A stretch of DNA of 64,000 nucleotides from assembly GCA_016869975.1 (NCBI GenBank), contig VGCZ01000012.1, positions 50,353-114,352 of the forward strand, given 5' to 3'. This document shows, piece by piece, positions 38,004 through 48,177 of this stretch; position 1 is the stretch's first letter; each line of letters begins with the position of its first letter. A program made the position numbers and the translations under genes. The DNA comes from Alphaproteobacteria bacterium. Lineage in GTDB: Bacteria > Pseudomonadota > Alphaproteobacteria > Reyranellales > Reyranellaceae. The notes under the pieces are model-generated. The model was not told the DNA's origin and searched no databases. It saw only the letters and a program-made list of their open reading frames with translations.

Positions 38004-38756
38004 ATGCGGCGACGAGCGTTCCTAGGCACGGCGGCGATGATGGCAGGCGCGCTGTCCGCGCCGGTCAGCGCCCAGACCGCTCCCGTCACCTTTGTGCTCA
38101 TCCATGGCGCCTGGCATGGCGGCTGGTGCTGGCAGCTGCTGACGCCGCTGCTCGAGGCGCGCGGCCACGAGGTGATCGCGCCGACCTTGGCGGGATTGGG
38201 CGAGCGCGCCAGCGAGCTCAGCGCCGACATCACGCTCGACACCCACATCGAGGAGGTCGTCGATCTGCTCGACCGACGGCGTGTGCAGAACGCGGTGCTG
38301 GTCGGCCACAGCTACGCCGGCGTGGTGATCAGCGGCGTCGCCGACCGTGTGCCGCATCGCCTGCGACGCCTGGTGTTCCTTGACGCGGTGATCGTCGAGA
38401 ACGGCCAGACGCTGGGCGGCGCCCGGATGACTGGCAGCGCCGCCGCCTTGCCGCCGATGCCCGCGTCGGCCTTCGGCGTAGTCGACGCCATCGAACGCGC
38501 CTGGGTTGAAGCCAACCTGACGCCGCACCCCGCCAACACCTTCGCCACGCCGCTGCGCCTGACCAACCCGCTGGGCAACGGGCTGCGCTGCATCTACGTC
38601 GCCTGCACGCGGCCGGCCATGGCGTCGGTCGGGCGGTACCTCCAATTCGCGCGCTCGCGGCTGGGTTGGTACGTCGAGGAGCTGGCCACCGGCCACGATG
38701 CGATGGTCACCGCGCCGGCGCCGCTGGCCAATCTGCTGGTCCGCCTCGCGGTCTAG
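38004..38756 (+). CDS. Exported alpha/beta hydrolase, salicylate-esterase/hydroxynitrile-lyase-like
   Basis: 250 residues from the ATG at 38004, with GGGAG upstream. A Tat-type signal peptide is likely: MRRRAFLGTAAMMAGALSAP, then VSAQTAP. Family motifs are FVLIHGAWHGGWCWQLL (oxyanion HG), nucleophile Ser in LVGHSYAGVV and a His in ATGHDAMV near the C-terminus, as in plant methyl-salicylate esterases and their bacterial relatives. Substrate unknown. A hairpin follows the stop. Confidence 0.87.
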   Translation: MRRRAFLGTAAMMAGALSAPVSAQTAPVTFVLIHGAWHGGWCWQLLTPLLEARGHEVIAPTLAGLGERASELSADITLDTHIEEVVDLLDRRRVQNAVLVGHSYAGVVISGVADRVPHRLRRLVFLDAVIVENGQTLGGARMTGSAAALPPMPASAFGVVDAIERAWVEANLTPHPANTFATPLRLTNPLGNGLRCIYVACTRPAMASVGRYLQFARSRLGWYVEELATGHDAMVTAPAPLANLLVRLAV

Positions 38757-38771
38757 TCCGTCGCGGCTCGC

Positions 38772-38802
38772 GGGAGGGCGGTGCGGCTGGGCCAGCCCTC
38801 CC
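38772..38802. terminator. Hairpin between the hydrolase and DUF2306 genes
   Basis: GGGAGGGC (38772-38779) and GCCCTCCC (38795-38802) pair perfectly around a 15-base loop that itself holds GGCTGG/CCAGCC. It lies between two convergent genes and may terminate both. Confidence 0.55.
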
Positions 38803-38805
38803 TCA

Positions 38806-39207
38806 TCAGGCGTAACCGAGGATGCGCGAGATCATGCGGCCGGGCACGAGCGCGCCCGCGCCGGCGCCGAGGATCGCGCCGACGTAGAGGCCGATGACGA
38901 AACGTCGATGGGCGCGGATGTTGCCCGCGCGCGCCGACCAGATCGCCGCCGTCACCATCAACAGCACGATCACCGACAGGCCGTGGATGACGCCGAAGGG
39001 ACCGACGACGGGATCCTTGGTCACAATGAAGAACGAGCTCAGCGCCGCCGCGACCATCGACGCCATGTACGTCCGGCCGGCGGCGCGATGCGCCGGCGTG
39101 CCCTTGGGCGTCACGAACATCCCGGCGCCGAGCACGGCGGCGACCAGCACCGACACGAGATGGATCTTGGTCGCGATCGGCGCGACGGCGAAGGGCTCGA
39201 TGGTCAT
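38806..39207 (-). CDS. DUF2306 four-helix membrane protein
   Basis: 133 residues from the ATG at 39207, with GGGGAG upstream; starts further out lie upstream of the predicted transcription start. Four membrane helices with the conserved features TPAHRAAGRTYM, ALSSFFIV, GPFGVIHGLSV and NIRAHRRFVIGLYVGA. Function unknown. Divergent from a TetR-family gene, which probably controls it: two operators cover its promoter. Confidence 0.82.
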   Translation of the reverse strand: MTIEPFAVAPIATKIHLVSVLVAAVLGAGMFVTPKGTPAHRAAGRTYMASMVAAALSSFFIVTKDPVVGPFGVIHGLSVIVLLMVTAAIWSARAGNIRAHRRFVIGLYVGAILGAGAGALVPGRMISRILGYA

Positions 39208-39259
39208 CGGACGCTCCCCGGCCTGGACCGCGGTTGCCGCCGCGTCGCCAGGCCGATAA

Positions 39260-39306
39260 GTTGTCATTGCCAACATAAGCATTCCCGGAATGTTGTCAAT
39301 GCCAAC
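39260..39306. promoter_or_regulatory. Twin operators and promoter between DUF2306 and tetR
   Basis: Two near-identical 15-base palindromes, GTTGTCATTGCCAAC (39260-39274) and GTTGTCAATGCCAAC (39292-39306), lie 32 bases apart centre to centre, about three helical turns. On the minus strand a consensus -35 TTGACA (39294-39299), a 16-base spacer and -10 TATGTT (39272-39277) are covered by them. The right-hand operator overlaps the first tetR codons. Confidence 0.7.
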
Positions 39307-39910
39307 TTCGCGCACTCGCCCGAAACCCGTCGACCGCTACCATCACGGCGATCTGCGCGCGGCGCTGCTGCGCGAGGCCGGCCATGTGCTGGCGACGGCG
39401 GGCCCCGAGGCGCTCAGCCTGCGCGAGCTGGCGCGCGCGCTGGGCGTGTCGCACAACGCGCCCTACAAGCATTTCGCGACCCGCGACGCGTTGCTCGCGG
39501 CGCTGGCGACCGAGGGCTTTCGCGAGCTCACCGCCGACGGACACGAAGCGGCGGCCAACGCACCGCCAGATGAGGTTATGCGGGCGCGGGCGATGGCCTA
39601 TATCCGCTTCGCCTTGCGCCGACCGGCAGTGTTCAAGCTGATGTTCTCGCGCGATGTCAGCGGCCGCGCCCATGCCGAGTTGGGCGGCGCCGCGCGCGCC
39701 GGGTTCTTCGCGTTACGCCACGCGGTGGCCAGCGGCGCCACCGATCGCACCGCCAACGACGCGGCATTGGCCGCGTGGGCCTTCGTGCACGGCATCGCCC
39801 ACCTGCTGATCGACAAGCAGATCCCCGAGGTGCTGGGCGCCGGGCGCCCGCCCGAGGAGCTCGCGCGCGACATGGTGCGGGCCTTCGGCCGGCCGCGAGG
39901 CGGAAGCTGA
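39290..39910 (+). CDS. TetR family regulator
   Basis: 206 residues from the ATG at 39290; an in-frame ATG at 39299 would drop three residues. Helix-turn-helix YHHGDLRAALLREAGHVLAT, then LRELARALGVSHNAPYKHFATRDALLAAL (two parts: LRELARALGVSHNAPY, KHFATRDALLAAL), as in WHG-type TetR proteins. The C-terminal ligand domain begins near residue 85. The start region overlaps an operator-like palindrome, so self-repression together with control of the divergent DUF2306 gene is expected. Confidence 0.9.
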   Translation: MLSMPTSRTRPKPVDRYHHGDLRAALLREAGHVLATAGPEALSLRELARALGVSHNAPYKHFATRDALLAALATEGFRELTADGHEAAANAPPDEVMRARAMAYIRFALRRPAVFKLMFSRDVSGRAHAELGGAARAGFFALRHAVASGATDRTANDAALAAWAFVHGIAHLLIDKQIPEVLGAGRPPEELARDMVRAFGRPRGGS

Positions 39911-39999
39911 CATCGATCTGACGTGGACGACCGGACCGCGCTCGCGCAAACTTGCCGCGCCTCCGACGCAGACCGGAACGCCAGGGAGAGAAGCGAGAC

Positions 40000-40980
40000 A
40001 TGCCCACTCATCAGTACGGCCGCCGCCGCGCCATCGCGTTGGGCGCGGCCAGCCTCGTCGCCGCCCCCACCATCGTGACCGCGCAGGCGGTGTGGAAGCC
40101 CGATCGGCCGATCACCGTCTACAACCCGCTGGCCGCCGGCGGCGTCACCGACGTGCATCTGCGCTTCCTCGGCGAGCGCGTCTCGAAGCTGCTCGGCCAG
40201 CAGGTGATCGTCGACGTCAAGGCCGGCGCCGCCGCGACCTTGGCGGCCGCGCAGCTGCTGAACTTCAAGCCCGACGGCCACACGATCGCCTGCATGACGA
40301 TCAACAGCCTGCGCTATCCGCACTACCAGCAGACCAACTGGCATCCGCTGCGGGATTTCACCTACATCCTGGGTCTGTCGGCCTACACCTTCGGCGTCGT
40401 CTGCAAGTCGGACGCGCCGTGGAAGACGATCGACGACCTGATCGCGGCCGGCAAGAAGGAGCCGGAGAAGTACAATTACGGCACGTCGGGCATCGGCGGC
40501 ACCGGCCACCTGCTGATGATCGAGACCGAGCAGGCGACCGGCGCGAAGTTCACCCACGTGCCCTACAAGGGCGGCGCCGAATGGATGCAGGCGTTGCTCG
40601 GCGGCCACATCCATTTCGTCCCTGATGGCGCGCAGTGGGCGCCCTTCGTCGACAATGGCCAGGTCCGCGTGCTGGCGATGGCGACGGAGAAGCGATTCCC
40701 GAAGTACCCCGACACGCCGACCCTGGTCGAGCGCGGTATCAACGCGGTGGCGCACAGCCCCTACGGCCTCGTCGGCCCCAAGGATCTGCCGGCGGGAATT
40801 GTTGGCGTGCTGCACGACGCCTTCAAGCAGGCGATGGACGATTCCGCGCACCAGCCGTTGCTCGATCGCTACATCCAGGTGCCCTGGTACAAGAGCCCCG
40901 CCGAGTACCGTGCCTTCGCCGAGAAGTACTTCGTCGACGTCAAGCCGGTGCTGGTGAGGGCCGGCCTGGCGAAAGACTGA
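40000..40980 (+). CDS. Bug-family tripartite tricarboxylate-type periplasmic binding protein
   Basis: 326 residues from the ATG at 40000, with GGGAGAG upstream. Tat-like signal QYGRRRAIALGAASLVAAP, then VTAQA. Family markers are WKPDRPITVYNPLAAGGVTD (20), KPDGHTIACMTINSLRYP, YGTSGIGGTGHLL and HVPYKGGAEWMQALLGG. Binds a carboxylate or CoA-precursor acid in the periplasm. Sixty-one bases upstream of a CoA transferase gene in the same direction, so the imported acid may be the one that is activated by CoA transfer. Confidence 0.92.
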   Translation: MPTHQYGRRRAIALGAASLVAAPTIVTAQAVWKPDRPITVYNPLAAGGVTDVHLRFLGERVSKLLGQQVIVDVKAGAAATLAAAQLLNFKPDGHTIACMTINSLRYPHYQQTNWHPLRDFTYILGLSAYTFGVVCKSDAPWKTIDDLIAAGKKEPEKYNYGTSGIGGTGHLLMIETEQATGAKFTHVPYKGGAEWMQALLGGHIHFVPDGAQWAPFVDNGQVRVLAMATEKRFPKYPDTPTLVERGINAVAHSPYGLVGPKDLPAGIVGVLHDAFKQAMDDSAHQPLLDRYIQVPWYKSPAEYRAFAEKYFVDVKPVLVRAGLAKD

Positions 40981-41041
40981 CGCCGGCGACTTCCCGATGT
41001 GACGCGCGCTATCATCCGCCCGTCGATGCGGTACGGAGCGG

Positions 41042-42298
41042 ATGATGGCGGCTGAGCTGAAGCGGCGCGACTACACACCTGAGGCGAAGGCGCCGCTCGC
41101 GGGCGTACGCGTGCTCGACCTGTCGCGGCTGGTGGCCGGCAATATGCTGACCCAGGTGTTGGGCGATTTTGGCGCCGAGGTGATCAAGGTCGAGCCGCCG
41201 GCCGGCGACACCTTGCGCGGCTGGAAGGTCAACGACATCGAGACCAACTGGAAGATCTACGCCCGAAACAAGAAGAGCCTCGGGTTGGAGCTGCGCAAGG
41301 CCAGCGCGCGCAAGCTGTTGCTCGATCTCGTGCCCTCGGCGCAGATGTTCGTCGAGAGCTTCCGCCCCGGCACCTTGGAAAAGATGGGGCTGGGACCCGA
41401 TGTGCTATTGGCGCGCAATCCCAAGCTGGTGATCGTGCGCATCTCGGGCTGGGGTCAGAATGGCCCCTACGCCAAGCGCCCGGGCTTCGGCACCCTGGTC
41501 GAGGGCATGTCCGGCTTCGCCTCGTTCAACGGCTTTGGCGACCGCGAGCCGGTGCTGCCGCCGATGTATCTCGCCGACACCGTCGCCGGCCTCTATGGCG
41601 CGTCGGGCGCGATGGTCGCGCTGCGCGAGGTCGAGATGAACGGCGGCAAGGGCCAGGTGATCGATCTGCCGCTGCTCGATCCGATGTTCGTCGTGCTGGG
41701 CCCGCAGGCGGCGAACTTCAGGCTCAACGGCAAGGTCAAGCCGCGCACCGGCAGCCGTTCGACCAACGCCGCGCCGCGCAACGCCTACAAGACCAAGGAC
41801 GGCCTCTACGTCTGCCTGTCGGCCTCGACGCAGAAGATGGCCGAGCGTCTGTTCCGCTCGATCGGCCGCGACGATCTCAACCACGACCCGCGCTACAAGA
41901 CCAACGCCGAGCGCGTAAAGCGCGCCGAGGAGCTCGACGCCATCATCGGCGCCTTTGTCGGCGAGCGCACCCAGGCGCAGAACGTCGCCTTCTTCGAGAA
42001 GGAAGAGGTCACCATCGGCCCGATCTACGACGTGCGCCAGATCCTGCTGGACCCGCACATCCTCGAGCGCGAGCTGATCGCCGACTACCCCGACTCCGAG
42101 ATGGGCCAGTTCCCCATGCACCACGTCGTGCCGCGCCTGGACGGCACGCCCGCCTCGATCCGCACGCCGGCGCCGAGCATCGGCCAGCACAATCGCGCGC
42201 TGCTGAAGGAGGTCGGCGTCGATGACGCGGCCTATGCGGCGTTGAGGGCGGAAGGCGCGGTCAGCGAAGGTGGCGGTGCCGGCGGCGACGAAGAGTAG
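41042..42298 (+). CDS. Type III CoA transferase (CaiB/BaiF family)
   Basis: 418 residues; two ATG codons stand in tandem at 41042 and 41045. Family markers are VRVLDLSRLVAGNMLTQVLGDFGAEVIKVEPP (core LVAGNMLTQVLGDFGAEVIK), the catalytic Asp region AYLADTVAGLYGASGAM-like MYLADTVAGLYGASGAM, and RNAYKTKDGLYVCLSAS. It shuttles CoA between carboxylic acids; partners unknown. Follows a Bug binding protein. The stop is 17 bases from that of the convergent phaB. Confidence 0.9.
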   Translation: MMAAELKRRDYTPEAKAPLAGVRVLDLSRLVAGNMLTQVLGDFGAEVIKVEPPAGDTLRGWKVNDIETNWKIYARNKKSLGLELRKASARKLLLDLVPSAQMFVESFRPGTLEKMGLGPDVLLARNPKLVIVRISGWGQNGPYAKRPGFGTLVEGMSGFASFNGFGDREPVLPPMYLADTVAGLYGASGAMVALREVEMNGGKGQVIDLPLLDPMFVVLGPQAANFRLNGKVKPRTGSRSTNAAPRNAYKTKDGLYVCLSASTQKMAERLFRSIGRDDLNHDPRYKTNAERVKRAEELDAIIGAFVGERTQAQNVAFFEKEEVTIGPIYDVRQILLDPHILERELIADYPDSEMGQFPMHHVVPRLDGTPASIRTPAPSIGQHNRALLKEVGVDDAAYAALRAEGAVSEGGGAGGDEE

Positions 42299-42315
42299 AA
42301 GGCCGAGCGCCGCGC

Positions 42316-43038
42316 TCAGTACATATGCTGGCCGCCGTTGATGCTGAGCGTCGAGCCGGTGATGAAGCCGGCGTCGTCGGCGACCAGGAACAGCACGCCG
42401 CGGGCGATCTCGTCGGCCTTGCCCAGCCGGCCGACCGGGATCTTGGCGACGATCTTCTCCAGCACGTTGGCCGGCACAGCCGAGACCATGTCGGTGTCGG
42501 TGTAGCCCGGCGCGATGGCGTTGACGGTGACGCCCTTGGCGGCGCCTTCCTGGGCGAGCGCCTTGGTGAAGCCGTGGATGCCCGACTTGGCGGCGGCGTA
42601 GTTGACCTGGCCGTACTGGCCGCCCTGGCCGTTGATCGAGCCGATATTGACGATGCGGCCGAAGCCGCGCGTGTTCATGCCGTCCCACACCGCCTTGCAG
42701 ACGTTGAAGCAGGAGCCGAGGTTGGTGTTCATCACCTGGTCCCAGTTCTCGCGCGTCAGCCGGCGCATGGTGGCGTCGCGCGTGATGCCGGCGTTGTTGA
42801 CCACGACATCGATCGGCCCGAGGTCCTTCTCGATCTGCGCCACGGCGGCGGTGACGGCGGCGAAGTCGCCGACGTCGAACTTGTAGACCGGGATGCCGGT
42901 CTCCTCCTTGAACTGGGTCGCCGCCACGTCGTTGCCGGCGTAGTTCGCCGCCACGACGTAGCCGCGCAGCTTCAACATCCTGGAGATCGCCGCGCCGATG
43001 CCGCGGGTTCCACCAGTAACCAATGCGACGCGAGCCAT
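42316..43038 (-). CDS. phaB: Acetoacetyl-CoA reductase PhaB
   Basis: 240 residues, a short-chain dehydrogenase with all marks of PhaB/PhbB: cofactor loop VTGGTRGIGAAISRML, NNAGITRDATMRRLTRENWD (20), active-site Ser in IGSINGQGGQYGQVNYAAAKSG, where Tyr and Lys form YxxxK, and the end TLSINGGQHMY. Reduces acetoacetyl-CoA to (R)-3-hydroxybutyryl-CoA with NADPH for PHB. phaA lies 2.2 kb away and is separate. An inverted repeat, TTGCT and AGCAA, precedes the gene at 43090. Confidence 0.95.
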   Translation of the reverse strand: MARVALVTGGTRGIGAAISRMLKLRGYVVAANYAGNDVAATQFKEETGIPVYKFDVGDFAAVTAAVAQIEKDLGPIDVVVNNAGITRDATMRRLTRENWDQVMNTNLGSCFNVCKAVWDGMNTRGFGRIVNIGSINGQGGQYGQVNYAAAKSGIHGFTKALAQEGAAKGVTVNAIAPGYTDTDMVSAVPANVLEKIVAKIPVGRLGKADEIARGVLFLVADDAGFITGSTLSINGGQHMY

Positions 43039-43089
43039 GATCTTCCTCCCGATCGTTTCGACCGTCAGTCTTCCCTGAAAGCGGCCGCG

Positions 43090-43103
43090 TTGCTAGCCAG
43101 CAA
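43090..43103. promoter_or_regulatory. TTGC-N6-GCAA inverted repeat upstream of phaB
   Basis: TTGCT and AGCAA arms around AGCC, 52 bases before the phaB start. Similar half-sites, with a three-base spacer, precede phaA and phaZ. Confidence 0.35.
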
Positions 43104-43122
43104 TCGGCATGGCGACAATAGC

Positions 43123-44025
43123 CTAGGCGTTCGCGCGCTTTCGTGTCGCGAATGAGCGTTCAGGCTGGGCGCTGGCGCCCGCGACGAAGGTCGACAGCGC
43201 GCTCGACACGAAGGCGTCCCGCCGGCGGATGAACACCGTGCGCACCATCGCCTCGGTCGCCGGCAGCGGATGCACCGCCACGCGATCGGCGCCCCAGACG
43301 CCGCCGGCGAGCTGGCGCGGCAATAACGTGATGCCAATACCGGCGGCGACGCAGTTGAAGATCGCTTCCAAGGTGCCGAACTCCAGCAAGCGCGTCGAGA
43401 CCACGCCGCGCCGCGCCAACACATGCTCCAGCCGCTGGCGATAGGAACAGCCGGCGCGCAGCACGATCAGCTTCAGGTCCCGCCGTCCCGCCAGATCGTC
43501 GAGCGAGGCGAGATCGCGGCCGCTGAAGACCGCCAGCTCCTCGCGGAAGACCGGTTCTTCGCGCAGCTCCGGATGGTCGACCGGCCCGGCGACGAAGGCG
43601 CCCTCGACGCGGCGCGCCAGCACCATGTCGATCAGCTCCGCCGTGGTGCCGGTACGCACTACGAGATCGACGGACGGCCAGTCGCGGGCGAAGCGCGCCA
43701 GCGGCTCGGCCAGGCGCAGCGCGGCCGTGGTCTCCAGGGTGCCCACTGTCAACGCGCCGGACGGCGAGCCGTCGTCGCGCGCCGCGCGCGCCGCGTCGTC
43801 GAGCAGGTGCTGGACCCGGGTCGCATAGGGCAGAAGGCGCTGGCCGGCGGCCGTCAGCGCCACGCCGCGGCTGTGGCGATCGAACAGCGGCGCGCCCAAC
43901 TCGGCCTCCAGCGCCCGCACGCGCGCGGTGACGTTGGACTGCACGGTGTTGAGCGCCTGGGCGGCACGGTTCATGCCGCCCAGCCGTGCCACCGCCTCGA
44001 ACACGCGTAGATCGGACGCATCCAT
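43123..44025 (-). CDS. LysR family regulator
   Basis: 300 residues. N-terminal winged helix LRVFEAVARLGGMNRAAQAL and VQSNVTARVRALEAELGAPL (20), then FDRHSRGVALTAAGQRLLPY (20). The co-inducer domain starts near residue 90 with GALTVGTLETTAALRL. Divergent from a nitronate monooxygenase gene across 112 bases with an ATC-N9-GAT site, so it probably regulates that gene. The second half resembles regulators of oxidative or nitro-compound genes only in general terms. Confidence 0.92.
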   Translation of the reverse strand: MDASDLRVFEAVARLGGMNRAAQALNTVQSNVTARVRALEAELGAPLFDRHSRGVALTAAGQRLLPYATRVQHLLDDAARAARDDGSPSGALTVGTLETTAALRLAEPLARFARDWPSVDLVVRTGTTAELIDMVLARRVEGAFVAGPVDHPELREEPVFREELAVFSGRDLASLDDLAGRRDLKLIVLRAGCSYRQRLEHVLARRGVVSTRLLEFGTLEAIFNCVAAGIGITLLPRQLAGGVWGADRVAVHPLPATEAMVRTVFIRRRDAFVSSALSTFVAGASAQPERSFATRKRANA

Positions 44026-44040
44026 GACAGGCTCCGGGAG

Positions 44041-44059
44041 CTATCTTCTGGAACGATAG
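44041..44059. promoter_or_regulatory. LysR-type binding site (ATC-N9-GAT)
   Basis: CTATC and GATAG around nine bases, 16 bases before the lysR start; the inner ATC-N9-GAT fits the LysR consensus. A -10 GATAAT at 44084-44089 points toward the monooxygenase gene, which puts the site near -46. Confidence 0.55.
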
Positions 44060-44137
44060 CATCGATCCCATCAAATCGCTTCCGATAATGTGCTGGGACC
44101 CCTAGCTTAAGAGGCGACCACCCTATCGGAGGCGTCC

Positions 44138-45214
44138 ATGTGGCCCGACCGCCGCTTTCTCGATCTCGTCGGCATCGAGCACCCGATCCTGCTCTCGCCC
44201 ATGGCCGGTTCCGGCACGCCTGACCTGGGCGCGGCGGTGAGCGAGGCCGGCGGCCTGGGCTCGCTGGCCTGCGCCATGCTGACGACGGACCAGATCCGCG
44301 CCGGCGTCGGCGTCATCCGCCAACGCACCGACAAGCCATTGAACGTGAACTTCTTCGTTCACAAGCCCCCGGTCGCCGACGCCGCGCGCGAGGCCGCGTG
44401 GCGCAAGTCGCTCGCCGCCTACTACGCGGAGTTCGGCATCGACCCATCGACGATTCCCGAAGGCCCCGGTCGCTTGCCATTCGACGAGGCGGCCTGCGAT
44501 CTGATGGTCGAGCTCAAGCCCAAGGTGGTGAGCTTCCATTTCGGCCTGCCGGAGAAGCGGCTGTTCGAGCGCGTGAAGGAGGCGGGCTGCGTGACCATGA
44601 GCTCCGCGACCACGGTCGAAGAGGCGCGCTGGCTCGAGGATCACGGCGTCGACGCGATCATCGCGCAGGGCAGCGAGGCCGGCGGCCATCGCGGCATGTT
44701 CCTCACCGACGACATCGCGGCGCAGCCCGGCACCTTCGCCCTGGTGCCGCAGATCGTCGATGCGGTGAAGCTGCCGGTGATCGCCGCCGGCGCCATCGCC
44801 GATGCGCGCGGCGTGGTCGCGGCGCTGGCGCTGGGCGCGAGCGCGGCGCAGATCGGCACCGCCTATCTGTTCTGCGACGAGGCCGGCATCGGCCCGATCC
44901 ATCGCGCGGCGCTCAAGGCGGCACGCGACGACCAGACATCGCTGACCAATGTCTTCACCGGCCGCCCGGCGCGCGGTCTGCTCAATCGCGTGATGCGCGA
45001 GCACGGCCCGATCAGCCCACACGCACCGGAATTTCCGCTGGCGACGTCGGCGATCCAGCCGCTGCGCAGTGCCGCCGAAGCCAAGGGCTCCGGCGATTTC
45101 TCGCCGCTGTGGTCAGGTCAGGCGGCGGCGCTCGGCCGGGGAGGCCCGGCCGCAACGTTCACCCGTGAACTGATCGAAGGCGCGCGCGAGCGCATGAAGA
45201 TGCTCGCGCGCTGA
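44138..45214 (+). CDS. Nitronate monooxygenase family FMN enzyme
   Basis: 358 residues with a TIM-barrel plan: HPILLSPMAGSGTPDLGAAV (20) at the start, VSFHFGLPEKRLF, the phosphate-binding region AQGSEAGGHRGMF (the AGGHRG motif with the catalytic His) and ALGASAAQIGTAYLF. Class I NMO enzymes detoxify propionate-3-nitronate with FMN and O2. A LysR gene and site lie upstream. The convergent phaA gene ends 12 bases further on. Confidence 0.9.
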   Translation: MWPDRRFLDLVGIEHPILLSPMAGSGTPDLGAAVSEAGGLGSLACAMLTTDQIRAGVGVIRQRTDKPLNVNFFVHKPPVADAAREAAWRKSLAAYYAEFGIDPSTIPEGPGRLPFDEAACDLMVELKPKVVSFHFGLPEKRLFERVKEAGCVTMSSATTVEEARWLEDHGVDAIIAQGSEAGGHRGMFLTDDIAAQPGTFALVPQIVDAVKLPVIAAGAIADARGVVAALALGASAAQIGTAYLFCDEAGIGPIHRAALKAARDDQTSLTNVFTGRPARGLLNRVMREHGPISPHAPEFPLATSAIQPLRSAAEAKGSGDFSPLWSGQAAALGRGGPAATFTRELIEGARERMKMLAR

Positions 45215-45225
45215 AGGCGGAGCGG

Positions 45226-46404
<1,179 letters not shown>

Positions 46405-46487
46405 GGGAACCCTCCGTTGTGTCGGCGCCGCCGTCCCAGGGGCGGACGCCGCAGCCGCTGCTTCAGCCACTATATGTGCATGGCCCA

Positions 46488-46502
46488 TGTTGCAGCGCAA
46501 CA
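46488..46502. promoter_or_regulatory. TTGC-N3-GCAA palindrome upstream of phaA
   Basis: TGTTGC and GCAACA arms (six pairs, perfect) around AGC. The same TTGC-N3-GCAA core lies in front of phaZ. Related TGC-N3-4-GCA sequences are the known targets of PhaR-type regulators. Confidence 0.5.
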
Positions 46503-46507
46503 ACGTC

Positions 46508-46530
46508 CCGGGCATCGCTGCGATGCCCGG
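46508..46530 (+). promoter_or_regulatory. Hairpin in the dinB leader
   Basis: CCGGGCATCG and CGATGCCCGG with the loop CTG, 26 bases before the dinB ATG. No LexA-type GTTC-N7-GTTC site was found in the gap. Confidence 0.4.
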
Positions 46531-46555
46531 CGCGACGGGTTAAGGTCCCCTCGCC

Positions 46556-47640
<1,085 letters not shown>

Positions 47641-47644
<4 letters not shown>

Positions 47645-48165
47645 GGACGCTTGCGCGTGCCGCCCGGCCGACCAACATGTCGGTCATGGCAAACGATGGC
47701 AAAGAGCCCGCCTCGCCGGCCTGCTCGGCGCACGAGATGGGCGACGCCTATATGGGCTTCCTGCCCAGAGACGAGCTGGTCGCCTTCCTGAACACGCTGC
47801 TCGAAGCCGAGCGCGCCGGCGCGCGCATCTGCCAGCGCACCGCGCGCGAGGCGCGCGACGCCGGTGACGAGAACCTGGCCGCCTTGATGACGGCGGTGCG
47901 CGATGACGAGGCGCATTGGTGCGCCGTGCTGACCCAGGCCATTCGCGCGCTGGAGGGCGCGCCATCTTCGGCGACCGGCGCCTTCTACGAGAAGGCCGCG
48001 GCGATCGCCGACCTTCCGGCGCGGGTCAAGTTCATCAATCGCGGTCAGAGCTGGGTCGTACGTGAGTTGCGCAAGACCCTGCCGCGCATTCGTGACGATG
48101 CCCTGCACGCCCGGATGAAGGCGATGCTCGCGGGACACGAAGCCAATATCGTCAAGGCCAGCTAG
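47641..48165 (+). CDS. DUF6306 ferritin-like protein
   Basis: 174 residues from the ATG that overlaps the dinB stop; ATG codons at 47677 and 47686 are possible shorter starts (MANDGKEPAS). The helical body has EMGDAYMGFLPRDELVAFLN (20), LLEAERAGARICQRTAREA and RDDEAHWCAVLTQAI, with Glu and His spaced as in ferritin-like two-helix bundles. Function unknown. It is coupled to dinB and precedes htpG by 12 bases, so stress-related expression is likely. Confidence 0.78.
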
Positions 48166-48177
48166 CAGAGGATGTCT

